From assembly GCA_030149525.1 (NCBI GenBank), contig JASBRJ010000216.1, forward strand, positions 1 through 33,257: 33,257 nt of DNA, in the 5' to 3' direction. Source of the stretch: a bacterium (GTDB lineage Bacteria > Vulcanimicrobiota > Xenobia > Xenobiales > JADMJV01). How positions within the stretch are numbered: the first letter of the stretch is position 1; every line of letters starts with the position of its first letter. The translations under genes were made by a program, and so were the position numbers. The notes beneath the pieces were generated by a model. The model had not been told where the DNA came from. It searched no databases and worked only from the letters and a program-made list of their open reading frames with translations. Below are positions 25,361 to 33,257 of this stretch, one piece after another.

Positions 25361-26656
25361 TTACATTCTCTTCGCGAGTAACCTATCCACATCACCGGGA
25401 GACATTTGGGTGACGGCAATCTCTCCCACCGGGATCCCTTTGTCGAGCGCCCGTTTTAACTCCAGGACGCACCCGGTTGAGAAATCCCATCCCGGTGCCA
25501 AAACAACCTTGGAAGCCAGTTCTTTGACCACGGCATCCCAATGAGCCGCGTAGTGCGACTGCGACCATTCAGGGATAGTGATTTCACTTGGATCCATCAC
25601 CATTCCCACCTCTTGATTCTCCCGCACGCCTTCAGAGATACGAAAAGCCTGGTTGGTGTTCTTGATAATCACATCTTTTACGAACCGATGTTTAGCCGAT
25701 TCGTCGAACCCTGATTTGTCTTTGATCCCAAGCTCTTCGAACAGCTCAAATTTCTTGGTCCCGCCGGTAATGGGAGTGCTGATGTAGGTCATGGGTTGAC
25801 CATTGAGCTGCTCCTTGGCCGCCTCTACATAAAGTCGTGTAAATTCCGGTTGAGGTATTTTCCCCGCCTGCTTCGCACCGTCATTCTCCACATCATCAAC
25901 ACCGTGGAGAGTCCTCGCCACCACGTCAAAAACATATTGTTTGGGGTCCTTGAGCGTCTGCTCGGTCGTAAAAGCCTCGGTCGCTTTATCATCCAGGTAT
26001 TTTTGATCGACAGCTCCGTTGAGAGTGTCCACAAAATTGGGAGAGTCAAAGCCGCGATGGCGCAACTCCATCTCGGACTCTGCCAAACGGATCTCAATGT
26101 CCATGCGGGTCAGAGGCTTTTCTTCCAGCTGTTTAATGGGAATGCCCAGGGAGTTGGCATGTTGAGCAGCCCGAAGACAGTGTTTGTTCTCAGTCCATCC
26201 TGGAGCCATGACCATTTGCATGTCTTGGGAGAACGTCTCTCTGACTTCGTTCCAATGCCGACGGTAGTCAGCCGGTTTCCAACCCTCCACCACCAACTCG
26301 GAAGGGTCGAGGACCACACCGTAGTCTTCGTTGAGACGAAAGCCTTCGGCCACCTGGTGGCTGAGTTCTTTACGATGAACCGGCGTGGAGAGGAAGGTTA
26401 TCGGGCGATCCCCTTTCTGCTCGGCAATTTTGTCGATGAAAGCCTGGGTAAAGTCTTCGGCTGAACTGAGCAACTCCACTCGCTTGGCGATCTTGGGAAC
26501 ATCATCGTGCCCGTCGGTGGCTCTTCGAGAAATCCGATCCACGGTCTCCATCGGTGTGAAACGGATCACCGGGGAGGGCTGAAAAGACGGCTTTTTGGGT
26601 TGGAGAACGCAATGTGTGGTGACGAAATTCACCAGCGCTTTAGGCTGTAGTAACAT
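25361..26656 (-). CDS. Duplicated nucleoside deoxyribosyltransferase-like (DUF4406-type) protein
   Basis: A 431-residue protein containing two copies of one fold. Copy 1 (about 84-175): ITFLSTPV, VVLDPSELVVEGW, APGWTENKHC, GIPI. Copy 2 (about 288-411): MTYISTPITGG, MVMDPSEITIPEW, APGWDFSTGC, GIPV. The pattern APGW-x-x-S-x-G-C-x-x-E resembles DUF4406 and nucleoside 2-deoxyribosyltransferases, where a Glu after the Ser-Gly motif is catalytic. Copy 2 keeps Ser393, Gly395 and Glu399; copy 1 has Asn157, His159 and Ala163 and is probably inactive. A helical linker of about 90 residues joins them. The ribosome site GGAG lies 7 nt before ATG. Possible role in nucleotide salvage or sensing; function unknown. 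Confidence 0.7.
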   Translation of the reverse strand: MLLQPKALVNFVTTHCVLQPKKPSFQPSPVIRFTPMETVDRISRRATDGHDDVPKIAKRVELLSSAEDFTQAFIDKIAEQKGDRPITFLSTPVHRKELSHQVAEGFRLNEDYGVVLDPSELVVEGWKPADYRRHWNEVRETFSQDMQMVMAPGWTENKHCLRAAQHANSLGIPIKQLEEKPLTRMDIEIRLAESEMELRHRGFDSPNFVDTLNGAVDQKYLDDKATEAFTTEQTLKDPKQYVFDVVARTLHGVDDVENDGAKQAGKIPQPEFTRLYVEAAKEQLNGQPMTYISTPITGGTKKFELFEELGIKDKSGFDESAKHRFVKDVIIKNTNQAFRISEGVRENQEVGMVMDPSEITIPEWSQSHYAAHWDAVVKELASKVVLAPGWDFSTGCVLELKRALDKGIPVGEIAVTQMSPGDVDRLLAKRM

Positions 26657-26730
26657 GAGACCGCTCCTGCATAGTTGAGTCAGTCTGATGATGCCAGAAG
26701 CGTCTCAAAATTCGCTGAAATCAGAAGCTT

Positions 26731-28257
26731 CTAATCATGAGTCTTATAAATCGATTCTGAGCCGGAAAACCCCAAGCAGACGAGTCCAAGCAGGGCGTAA
26801 CCGCCGGCGATTTCGTTGGGGTAAAATCCGAGAGTGGGGCCGTGGACAACTCCAAAAAGAGTGAGAATCGCCCCGGCAAAGCAGAACGCCGCCGCCAATT
26901 TCACCTTATTATCGATGAGATAGGCTACGATGGCTCCCCAAATAAGGCCGCTGACAATGGCGCCTTGAGCCATAATCTGGTGCCCTGCCCAATGAATCCC
27001 CTGCGTGGCTAGTTGGCCGGTAAGCTCGTCATCATTCGCGATCCCTCCCACCTTCAGAACTCCCCCTACCTTGGTCACCAGGAGATTCGACATGTGACAC
27101 AACATGGCAAAAGCCACCGCGACTCCGTGGTTCTTGGGCGACTCGGCAAAGGCCTGAGCCACGATGACCGTGCCCACAAAAACCAGAAGTGGCGCAACCG
27201 CCGCCGTGGGGATGAGTTTGTAGAAGAAGGCGTGCAGGCCGGTGACCGCCACCAGAAAGAGAACAACACCCACTGCCGCCGCATATCCCAGTCGAGAGCC
27301 AAGCTTCTTGTAAGCTGGGTGACCGATATAAACAGTGGTAGGGAATGTGCTCCCGAAGAGAGCCCCTATCATAGTCCCTGCCCCGTCGGCCACCTGGCAG
27401 ATCCCCACCGGATACTTGTCACCGGCAGCCTCGGCCGACTCCACGTTGTTCATGGTTTCGATGAAATTGTAGATCTCGATTGGCAAGACCACGGCAAGGA
27501 TCGCGGGCCTGGACATCAATAACTTGAAGCCTTCCATGAGATCGGAGAAAACAGGGAGGGGGGCGTAAAGGGCCGGACGCCAGGTGGTGTCCACCTCCCC
27601 CACCCCCGTGATCAATCCCACCACACAGCCGATGACGATGGCCACCAATCCGGCGGGAAGCCCTCCCGGCAATCGAAGCCCGGCCACAAGACCTGCCAAC
27701 ACCACACCCAGGGCCGGGAGACCCACCAGAGGATGCTCCATGATGGCGGCTAGAGGCACCGTGGCAATATAGGCCAGGGCGATTCCCGCCAGGGTGCCTA
27801 ACATCCCGGCACGCGGTGTGATCTTCTTCAGGCTAGGTCCGAGAATGCTCCCCAGACATTCAATGGCACCGCCCATAAAACACGCCGCCACCCCCGCCTG
27901 CCACGCCATGACGGCGGCCTTCTCCCCGTACTCCTCAAGCCAACCAAAATAGAGCGGAGCGAGAACACCGAACAGATAAATGAACAGCACCGGCGTACTG
28001 ATCCCGTAAGGAAGGGCCGTAACATCGTCCCTATTCTCTTTCTCCTGAAGTTGGTAACCTTGATAGGCGTAAAAAGAGAGGCCGGCGATGAGAGAGACAC
28101 CCAGGCCCGGCAAAATGTGGCCGAAGACCACCTCGTCGGGCATGTTGAAAACGCCTTTACAGATACCGGCCGCGATGACTAGGTTGGCCACATTATCGGC
28201 CAAGAGCGCCCAGAAACCGTTCCAGTCGCCACTTCGGAAAAAGTGTTTCTCTCTCAT
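26731..28257 (-). CDS. NCS2/AzgA-type nucleobase permease-like transporter
   Basis: A 508-residue polytopic membrane protein with about 12-14 hydrophobic helices. It has the nucleobase-cation symporter-2 type features ALPYGISTPVLFIYLFG near the start, and IEIYNFIETMNNVESAEAAGD followed by GSTFPTTVYIGHPAYKKLG in the middle, which correspond to the substrate and cation region of xanthine/uracil/adenine permeases. It most likely imports a purine or related compound, or an anionic analogue. The neighbour at 25361-26656, on the same strand, resembles nucleoside-metabolising enzymes, which would fit nucleobase use. No clear ribosome site is seen before the ATG. The exact substrate cannot be read. 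Confidence 0.8.
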   Translation of the reverse strand: MREKHFFRSGDWNGFWALLADNVANLVIAAGICKGVFNMPDEVVFGHILPGLGVSLIAGLSFYAYQGYQLQEKENRDDVTALPYGISTPVLFIYLFGVLAPLYFGWLEEYGEKAAVMAWQAGVAACFMGGAIECLGSILGPSLKKITPRAGMLGTLAGIALAYIATVPLAAIMEHPLVGLPALGVVLAGLVAGLRLPGGLPAGLVAIVIGCVVGLITGVGEVDTTWRPALYAPLPVFSDLMEGFKLLMSRPAILAVVLPIEIYNFIETMNNVESAEAAGDKYPVGICQVADGAGTMIGALFGSTFPTTVYIGHPAYKKLGSRLGYAAAVGVVLFLVAVTGLHAFFYKLIPTAAVAPLLVFVGTVIVAQAFAESPKNHGVAVAFAMLCHMSNLLVTKVGGVLKVGGIANDDELTGQLATQGIHWAGHQIMAQGAIVSGLIWGAIVAYLIDNKVKLAAAFCFAGAILTLFGVVHGPTLGFYPNEIAGGYALLGLVCLGFSGSESIYKTHD

Positions 28258-28303
28258 TCGGCGGGGTTAGACGGGATGAGAGGAAGTCCTCGGCCTCAAC
28301 GCT

Positions 28304-29140
28304 TTAGGAGAACACGATGTCGGCCAACTTATCCACCTGGTCCAAATGATTGACCTGAGGCCAGAAACACAGCTCGTCGGCACCGGTGGACTTCATGTCC
28401 TCTACCGCCTGGCGAATCTGATCGGGGGTAGTGAGGACTCTGTCCTGCATGGTTTGCACAAAGTCTTCCCCGCCGGCCTCGTAATAAGCACGGACATTGC
28501 TCAGCATCTCATCTCGAACATCGTCGCCCAGGGCGAAGTAGCGAGAAGTCATTTTGCGCAGTTTCTTGTTGCCCGAGGCTTCGTCCACCGTGGCGAAGTG
28601 TTCCAGGACCTGCTCTTTGGGAAAGGGACCGGCGATGAAGACGTCTCCGATTCGAGCGGCCCGTTTCAAGGCAGCCTCTGCGGCACCACCTACCATAATC
28701 TCCGGCGGCGTCCCCGGGTCAGGCCCGATGTCGCCCTTGGACCAGATCTCCCGTAAGGCCTGAACTTGCTCCGCCAGGGCCTTCCCGCGCCGCCCCCACA
28801 ACTCTTCTGTACCCGTGACCTCAAAATCCGACTTGCGCCAACCAATCCCAAGACCCAGGGTGAGACGACCTCCGGAGAGGCTCTGGAGAGTGGCCGCCTG
28901 CTTAGCCAGCAGGGCGTTCTCCCGAGGAGGACCGATCATGACCGTGGTGTACAGTTTGATCGATTCGGTCACAGCAGCACATGCGGTGAGAGCGAGAAGC
29001 TCTTCATGACAATCGAAAAGAATGCGTCCGATGGTAGAAAGACTTGAGAAGCCCCGCTTTTCAGCTTGGACAGCCCATTTGGTCCAGATGCTCCCGGGCG
29101 TATTTGGAATTGCGTTGGGAATGCCGATCCCGATTTTCAT
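28304..29140 (-). CDS. LLM-class (F420 or flavin dependent) oxidoreductase
   Basis: A 278-residue luciferase-like monooxygenase family protein. It has the family's barrel landmarks: IGIGIPN at the start, a middle LSGGRLTLGLGIGWRKSDFEVTG, and GTPPEIMVGGAAEAALKRAARIGD, where the cofactor phosphate binds. Such enzymes use reduced F420 or FMN; the length and GRLTLGLGIGW style fit F420-dependent or related forms, but cofactor choice is not certain. The start at 29140 has AGGAGG 5 nt upstream; the open frame extends six codons further. It is 46 bp upstream of the permease gene on the same strand and could be cotranscribed with it. Confidence 0.88.
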   Translation of the reverse strand: MKIGIGIPNAIPNTPGSIWTKWAVQAEKRGFSSLSTIGRILFDCHEELLALTACAAVTESIKLYTTVMIGPPRENALLAKQAATLQSLSGGRLTLGLGIGWRKSDFEVTGTEELWGRRGKALAEQVQALREIWSKGDIGPDPGTPPEIMVGGAAEAALKRAARIGDVFIAGPFPKEQVLEHFATVDEASGNKKLRKMTSRYFALGDDVRDEMLSNVRAYYEAGGEDFVQTMQDRVLTTPDQIRQAVEDMKSTGADELCFWPQVNHLDQVDKLADIVFS

Positions 29141-29251
29141 AATTACCTCCTGCCCCAACTTTAGGAGAGTTGGAAAGCAAGGGAGAACTTACCTGCCGGT
29201 GTTCCGTCTAGGGCCTGTTCTTTGACGAGTGGACAGAGCACCAAACCCCGT

Positions 29252-31345
29252 CTAACGTGCGACCCGAAAGCCGAAGCCACCGTAGGATGAGTTGGGCAGA
29301 TCGGTGGAGTGACGCTCGGGGGTGAACGGTTTCACCCCACCGTTGCTCCAAGCCCCGCCTTTCAACAAAACGGAACCAGGACGGCGTTCCGTGGTGCCCT
29401 CCACCCATTCCAGGACGTTTCCAATCATACCCTTGGCTCCGTAGGGAGACGACTCTTGGACCTGATCGACGGGCTGCATGACTCCGCTGTCGGCCACCAG
29501 AGTAGAGGGAACGAAGGCAAAATTGTAGGTCGCTCCGTCCTCACCCCGAGCGGCTTTTTCCCACTCGTTCTCTTCAGGTAATCGACAGCCGGCCCACTCG
29601 CAGAAGGCTCGGGCGTCGTTGAAGGAAACATTGACCGCCGGTTCCTTGGCCTGGTCTTTGGAGGAATACTGCCCCCCCTCGGGAGCGCGCCAACCGCCCT
29701 CAACTTCGTATTCCGTACTCTGCACAAACTCCCGAAACTGATCGTTGGTCACAGGGTGCTTGCTCAATTGAAAAGCCTTGACATGGACTTCTTCGTTGTT
29801 TCGGCCAACCAGCGCTTTGCCTTCGGGGATGTCTATCCACTCAAACATCTTGTCGGCCGGCTTGGAGCCGTCTTCCGGCCGTAGACTGGTCTTGGGAGCA
29901 CTCTGCAAAACTCGTGCAGAGTCCAACATGCTCACCTCATGCTTTTCTAGCTCCTTGAGAGCCAGACTCAACGGAACGAAACCGGAGGCGGTAGCGCCCA
30001 CCAGGGTGGCAACGCGATTGGCCGTGGCGTGGAGAGTGTCGGAGGCTCCACGAGCCTCCTTGGTGTCGGAAGCACCGCCCAGTGGTCTCAATTCACGAGC
30101 GGAGCGAACCGCTTCCGCTAGAACACCAAGACTCTTGCCGGGTTTCTGATCGGACTGGGGCAGTTGAGAGGTGAGATTTTGGAAAGCTTGCTTGAGCTGC
30201 TTCTCCAGTCCGCTTTCCTCTTCCACCTTCCCACCTTGGCCGGCGGGCTTCGCTTCGGCCTCTTCGGAAAGGATCGCCAACGGTTGGTTGGGGGAAGCCG
30301 TTGGAGGAGCTTGAGTCTTCTCCGGCATCTCGTCGGTGACGATTCTGAACCCAAAACCTGCATAAGTGCTGTCAGGATATTCCGAGGTATGGCGAACCGC
30401 CCCAAACGGGTCGGACAGCTGATCGGCCCCTGGGCTACGATAGTTCTGCCAGGCTCCCCCTTTGAGAAGAACGGCGCCGGGGCGACGGATTGTCCCTGAA
30501 TCCACCCACTCCATGGCGTTCCCCACCATGTCGACAGCTCCGAACGGACTCACGTTACCGGCCTTTTCGAAGGCGGTCACAGGGGTGAGATCGCTCCCCT
30601 CGTTATTGCAAGCCTCGGGCCTCCAGTCGTTGCCCCAGGGGTAGAGACGTCCGTCGGTCCCGCGGGCAGCCTTCTCCCATTCCTGCTCGGTGGGGAGACG
30701 ACCGCCGGCCCACTTGGCGTAAGCCTTGGCATCGTGAAAATTCACATGAACACAGGGCTTTTCGGCGTTCTTGTCGCCCTCTGCATAGCCGCCTTCCGGT
30801 GGCCTCCAATTGCCCTGAGTCTGGTAGCCCGTTTCCGAGACGAATTTTTCAAAATCACGGTTGGTGACCGGATATTTTGAAATCCGATAGGCCGGGAGAT
30901 CAACTTTCTGCTTGTCCGGTCCGAATTGGAATTCCCCGGCGGGGACCTCTACCCAAGAAGTTTCCTCCAAGGGTCGTCGCTTGACGTCGGTGTTAACCTC
31001 GGCAACGGATTGGTCAAACTCAAGCCCCAGCAGTTTGCCCAGTTGGTTTTTCGATTCGAAATTCGCCAGGGCCACCCCGATCGGTCCGGCCGATCCGCTG
31101 TGTGTGGCCACCGAGCAAGCCAAAACTCTGTTGGCAGCACTGAGGGCGGCTCCGAGCTTTCGTCGGTTGTCTCGAGTTGGCTGAACCTGCTCGAAGGCGG
31201 TTAAAGCTTGACGACTTGCCGTATACAGCTCTTGCTGCACATCTGGAAGTTCGGATTTCTCCACTCCCTGATGCTCAACTCGCTTGCTCAGACCTTGCAG
31301 ACGGGTCGACTGCACCGGCCGATTATGAGAATTGATCGGTTTCAT
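29252..31345 (-). CDS. Double FGE-sulfatase-like (SUMF1 fold) protein
   Basis: A 697-residue protein with two formylglycine-generating-enzyme-like domains. Domain 1 (about 131-338): PAGEFQFG, YPVTNRDF, GGRLPTEQEWEKAARG, YPWGND, VGNAMEWV, LLKGGAW, GFGFR. Domain 2 (about 502-697) has the same order, but YPWGN is lost (YNFAFVP). Each is preceded by an alpha-helical module (about 40-110 and 380-480) with similar composition, so the repeat unit is helix module plus FGE fold. The paired catalytic cysteines of true FGE are absent after GGAW in both copies, so neither should make formylglycine. It may be a binding or scaffold protein; this C-type-lectin-related fold is used that way in several systems. 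No signal peptide. The ATG at 31345 is preferred over a TTG at 31417. Confidence 0.85.
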   Translation of the reverse strand: MKPINSHNRPVQSTRLQGLSKRVEHQGVEKSELPDVQQELYTASRQALTAFEQVQPTRDNRRKLGAALSAANRVLACSVATHSGSAGPIGVALANFESKNQLGKLLGLEFDQSVAEVNTDVKRRPLEETSWVEVPAGEFQFGPDKQKVDLPAYRISKYPVTNRDFEKFVSETGYQTQGNWRPPEGGYAEGDKNAEKPCVHVNFHDAKAYAKWAGGRLPTEQEWEKAARGTDGRLYPWGNDWRPEACNNEGSDLTPVTAFEKAGNVSPFGAVDMVGNAMEWVDSGTIRRPGAVLLKGGAWQNYRSPGADQLSDPFGAVRHTSEYPDSTYAGFGFRIVTDEMPEKTQAPPTASPNQPLAILSEEAEAKPAGQGGKVEEESGLEKQLKQAFQNLTSQLPQSDQKPGKSLGVLAEAVRSARELRPLGGASDTKEARGASDTLHATANRVATLVGATASGFVPLSLALKELEKHEVSMLDSARVLQSAPKTSLRPEDGSKPADKMFEWIDIPEGKALVGRNNEEVHVKAFQLSKHPVTNDQFREFVQSTEYEVEGGWRAPEGGQYSSKDQAKEPAVNVSFNDARAFCEWAGCRLPEENEWEKAARGEDGATYNFAFVPSTLVADSGVMQPVDQVQESSPYGAKGMIGNVLEWVEGTTERRPGSVLLKGGAWSNGGVKPFTPERHSTDLPNSSYGGFGFRVAR

Positions 31346-31455
31346 CCAAACACATGTTCTCCACGCCCTCTCTGTAGCCTCGCGACCCCGCGCTGATAAT
31401 TGTAAAAAAATCCCCAATGAAGGGTCCTAGTGGCCACAACGAAATAACTTCCGCT

Positions 31456-32490
31456 ATGAAGATTCTGGTTTTTGGCGCCGGCGCTATCGGTGGATATATC
31501 GGCGGAACTCTTTGCCAAGCAGGCCTCGACGTCACTCTCCTCGTTCGTCCGAGAGTGGCCGCTCGTTTGGAAGAACACGGGCTTCACCTTACCGACTACC
31601 AGGGTAAGGATGTGCATCTTCGAGAGGAGCTCCAGTACCGTGAGAGCCTGCAAGATTGCGATCCTAAGACCGATGTGGTGCTTCTCACCGTAAAATGCAC
31701 CGGGGTAGCCGAGGCGGCTCGCGAGTTGAAAGATTGGATCTCTCCTCACGCTGTGGTGGTCTCGTTACAGAACGGAATCGGAAGCCGGGAGACGGTTCAG
31801 TCGATCCTTCCCCACAATGAAGTCGTGGCGGGGATGGTCCCTTTCAACGTCGCAACACTTGAGGCCGGTCGACTCCATCGCGGGACAGAGGGAGAATTGT
31901 TGGTGGAAGGCCATGGAAAGCTTGTCCCACTTCTCGACGCCTGGCAGGCTTGCGGCGTCCCCGCCCATTCTACCCAGGATTTCCAATCGGTAGCCTGGGG
32001 GAAGCTGCTTCTCAATCTCAACAATGCGGTCAACGCCCTGGCCGGTGTCCCCCTGGTGGAAGAATTGACTCAACGTCCATATCGGCAAGTTCTCTCGGCC
32101 TGTATGAGAGAGCTCCTGCGGGCTCTGAAGAAAGCTGGAATTCAACCGGCTAAGATCAGCAAGGCGCCACCTTTCCTCATCCCTTGGATTCTGATTCTTC
32201 CCAACTGGCTTTTTAAGGTGTTCGCCCGGGCTATGCTGGCTATCGACCCGCTTGCTCGCTCCTCTATGTGGGATGATCTGGAGAGAGGCAGGGAAACGGA
32301 GATCGAGTACCTCAATCAAGCGGTGGTTAATCTAGCCCAACAATACGGGGTGGCGGCTCCCGTGAATCGAGACATCGTCCTCCTAATTAAAGAAGCGCAA
32401 AACCAGGGACAGGGCAGCCCACAAATTCCCGCCGAAGAGCTAAAAGCTAGACTTTTACCGCGTGTTAACAGGTTTTTAGGCATTTTTTAA
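31456..32490 (+). CDS. panE: 2-dehydropantoate 2-reductase (ketopantoate reductase)
   Basis: A 344-residue NADPH-dependent enzyme that reduces ketopantoate to pantoate in pantothenate and coenzyme A synthesis. The Rossmann motif GAGAIG (7-12) follows the N-terminal strand KILVF. Catalytic Lys183 lies in WGKLLLNLNNAVNAL, and Glu282 in the RGRETEIEYLN region, both as in PanE. The first in-frame ATG at 31417 would add 13 residues without homology, so the ATG at 31456 is used; no clear ribosome site is present at either. The divergent FGE-like gene starts 110 bp away. The family includes non-pantothenate members, and no panB or panC gene is nearby, so the assignment is strong for the family and moderate for the substrate. 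Confidence 0.88.
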   Translation: MKILVFGAGAIGGYIGGTLCQAGLDVTLLVRPRVAARLEEHGLHLTDYQGKDVHLREELQYRESLQDCDPKTDVVLLTVKCTGVAEAARELKDWISPHAVVVSLQNGIGSRETVQSILPHNEVVAGMVPFNVATLEAGRLHRGTEGELLVEGHGKLVPLLDAWQACGVPAHSTQDFQSVAWGKLLLNLNNAVNALAGVPLVEELTQRPYRQVLSACMRELLRALKKAGIQPAKISKAPPFLIPWILILPNWLFKVFARAMLAIDPLARSSMWDDLERGRETEIEYLNQAVVNLAQQYGVAAPVNRDIVLLIKEAQNQGQGSPQIPAEELKARLLPRVNRFLGIF

Positions 32491-32513
32491 CCCTGCTCGT
32501 AGATAATGCAGGG
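32491..32513 (+). promoter_or_regulatory. Inverted repeat directly before the Gly/Tyr-rich gene
   Basis: CCCTGC and GCAGGG are perfect 6-bp arms with an 11-nt loop. The right arm is the only purine-rich ribosome-site candidate and ends against the GTG start codon. It occupies the whole gap after the panE stop. Confidence 0.45.
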
Positions 32514-33221
32514 GTGAAGAATTATCTACTCCCCGTAACAGCGTGTCTCTTTTTCAGTCTCAGTGGTGCAGCCCATTCTCAGATTCATCCGGGAGGCGTA
32601 CCCAGTATCGCTCCCGCCATGCGTAGCTGTGGAACACCGGTTCGAGCCCTTCCCACCTGTGGAAGCACCAACCCGCAAGCCACCCGTCCTTGCCCCACCG
32701 TCAATTCTTCCATCCGTCCAACCAATACCGCAACGAGTGTTCCGGTAAGATACGTGAATGTCCCCGTCCCTAACTTTAACCGTGGAAACGGTTACGGATA
32801 CGGCTACGGCTACGGACCCGGCGGCTACGGCTACGGCTACGGTTACGGTGGCTACAACTACGGATTCAGCGGCTCCGCCGCCCCCATTAATGCAGGAGGC
32901 GCTCGACCCCAAACCGGTCAAAGTCGACCCGCAGCTAAGAAAGAAACCTTTCAGGCCAATCCCCAAACAGCCCGTAATTATCAGTATCGTAAGGCTCTCG
33001 ACGCCTATGCCAGAGAGAACTCCGTGGGGGGCAAACTGTTCCTAAACTCTCCCACTGGGCATTGGCTTCTGGAGTACGACGGTCAGCCCGAGTTCGAAGC
33101 CAACATGGCCTACATACCCTGCACCGCCAGGAATCCCAAAGGATTTGAAGAGAAAGTCACCCTGGCTCTCGAATTCGACGGCAACCGGGTGGTGCGGTCA
33201 GCTCTTCGTAAGAATCGGTAA
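32514..33221 (+). CDS. Exported Gly/Tyr-rich protein
   Basis: A 235-residue protein with a signal peptide (residues 1-22, cleavage near AAHS). Residues about 90-117 are a GYGYG repeat tract, typical of structural or surface-adhesive sequences. The N-terminal mature part is Pro-, Thr- and Cys-rich, and the last 90 residues form a folded-looking domain (ALDAYARENSVGGKLFLN, GHWLLEYDGQPEFEANM) with no recognised family. The start is a GTG; the AGGGG before it touches the codon. It lies 23 nt after panE on the same strand, so readthrough is possible, but there is no functional link apparent. The last 36 bases of the window hold no recognised feature. Confidence 0.7.
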   Translation: MKNYLLPVTACLFFSLSGAAHSQIHPGGVPSIAPAMRSCGTPVRALPTCGSTNPQATRPCPTVNSSIRPTNTATSVPVRYVNVPVPNFNRGNGYGYGYGYGPGGYGYGYGYGGYNYGFSGSAAPINAGGARPQTGQSRPAAKKETFQANPQTARNYQYRKALDAYARENSVGGKLFLNSPTGHWLLEYDGQPEFEANMAYIPCTARNPKGFEEKVTLALEFDGNRVVRSALRKNR

Positions 33222-33257
33222 TCGTCTTCTCCCCCAAGTACCTGAGAGGTTAGGACA

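Noticed and set aside
29252-31345. Active formylglycine-generating enzyme
   Set aside because: Neither domain has the catalytic cysteine pair, and no sulfatase gene is in the window.
31346-31417. N-terminal extension of the FGE-like protein to a TTG at 31417
   Set aside because: It would fall over the opposite gene's leader, has no ribosome site and no family similarity; the ATG at 31345 fits better.

Overview
The window reads as ordinary chromosome of a free-living, diderm (Gram-negative type) bacterium with roughly 50-60% G+C. Supporting signs are two lipoproteins, a BamE-like exported protein, PilZ (c-di-GMP) proteins, groES-groEL and a monofunctional catalase. No rRNA, tRNA, CRISPR array, transposase or prophage gene was seen. 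The taxon cannot be fixed by eye; the bpX-type ternary operon and unusual domain fusions suggest a large-genome, socially complex or candidate-phylum lineage (for example Vulcanimicrobiota/Eremiobacterota or another deep branch). That is a guess, not a call.

Layout. 1-162: a near-perfect palindromic element whose right end supplies the last base of the neighbouring gene's stop codon. 162-5234: two divergent lipoprotein genes sharing an N-terminal module, with a small glycine-rich membrane protein between them. 5244-6803: two PilZ proteins around a two-TM membrane protein. 6887-7282: small exported protein with a strong terminator. 7330-13241 (minus): five genes overlapping by 4 nt each (secreted BamE-like protein, MoxR AAA+ ATPase, bpX5-like protein, degenerate vWA + beta-propeller, bpX6 + solenoid + beta-propeller), a MoxR-vWA-beta-propeller ternary system. 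A divergent membrane protein (13316-14410) carries the same BamE-like motif as the first operon gene. 14450-17413: AraC/GyrI regulator, small exported protein, and a catalase behind three inverted repeats. 17552-19516: a tandem double short-chain dehydrogenase. 19536-22327: AAA ATPase, groEL (His tail) and groES. 22567-25313: homocysteine S-methyltransferase-like enzyme, cytoplasmic-looking subtilase, and a ribbon-helix-helix protein. 25361-31345 (minus): duplicated deoxyribosyltransferase-like protein, NCS2-type permease, LLM oxidoreductase, and a double FGE-like protein. 31456-33221: ketopantoate reductase and a Gly/Tyr-rich exported protein.

The most coherent system is the MoxR-bpX operon. 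The family is described, but the exported first gene locked to MoxR by an ATGA overlap, and the divergent inner-membrane gene with the same module, look like an envelope-facing input not part of the textbook set. A second theme is whole-domain duplication inside single genes (SDR x2, deoxyribosyltransferase-like x2, FGE-like x2), usually with one copy more degenerate. A third is inverted repeats that contain or abut Shine-Dalgarno sequences. All homology statements come from reading motifs by eye; no database search was run.
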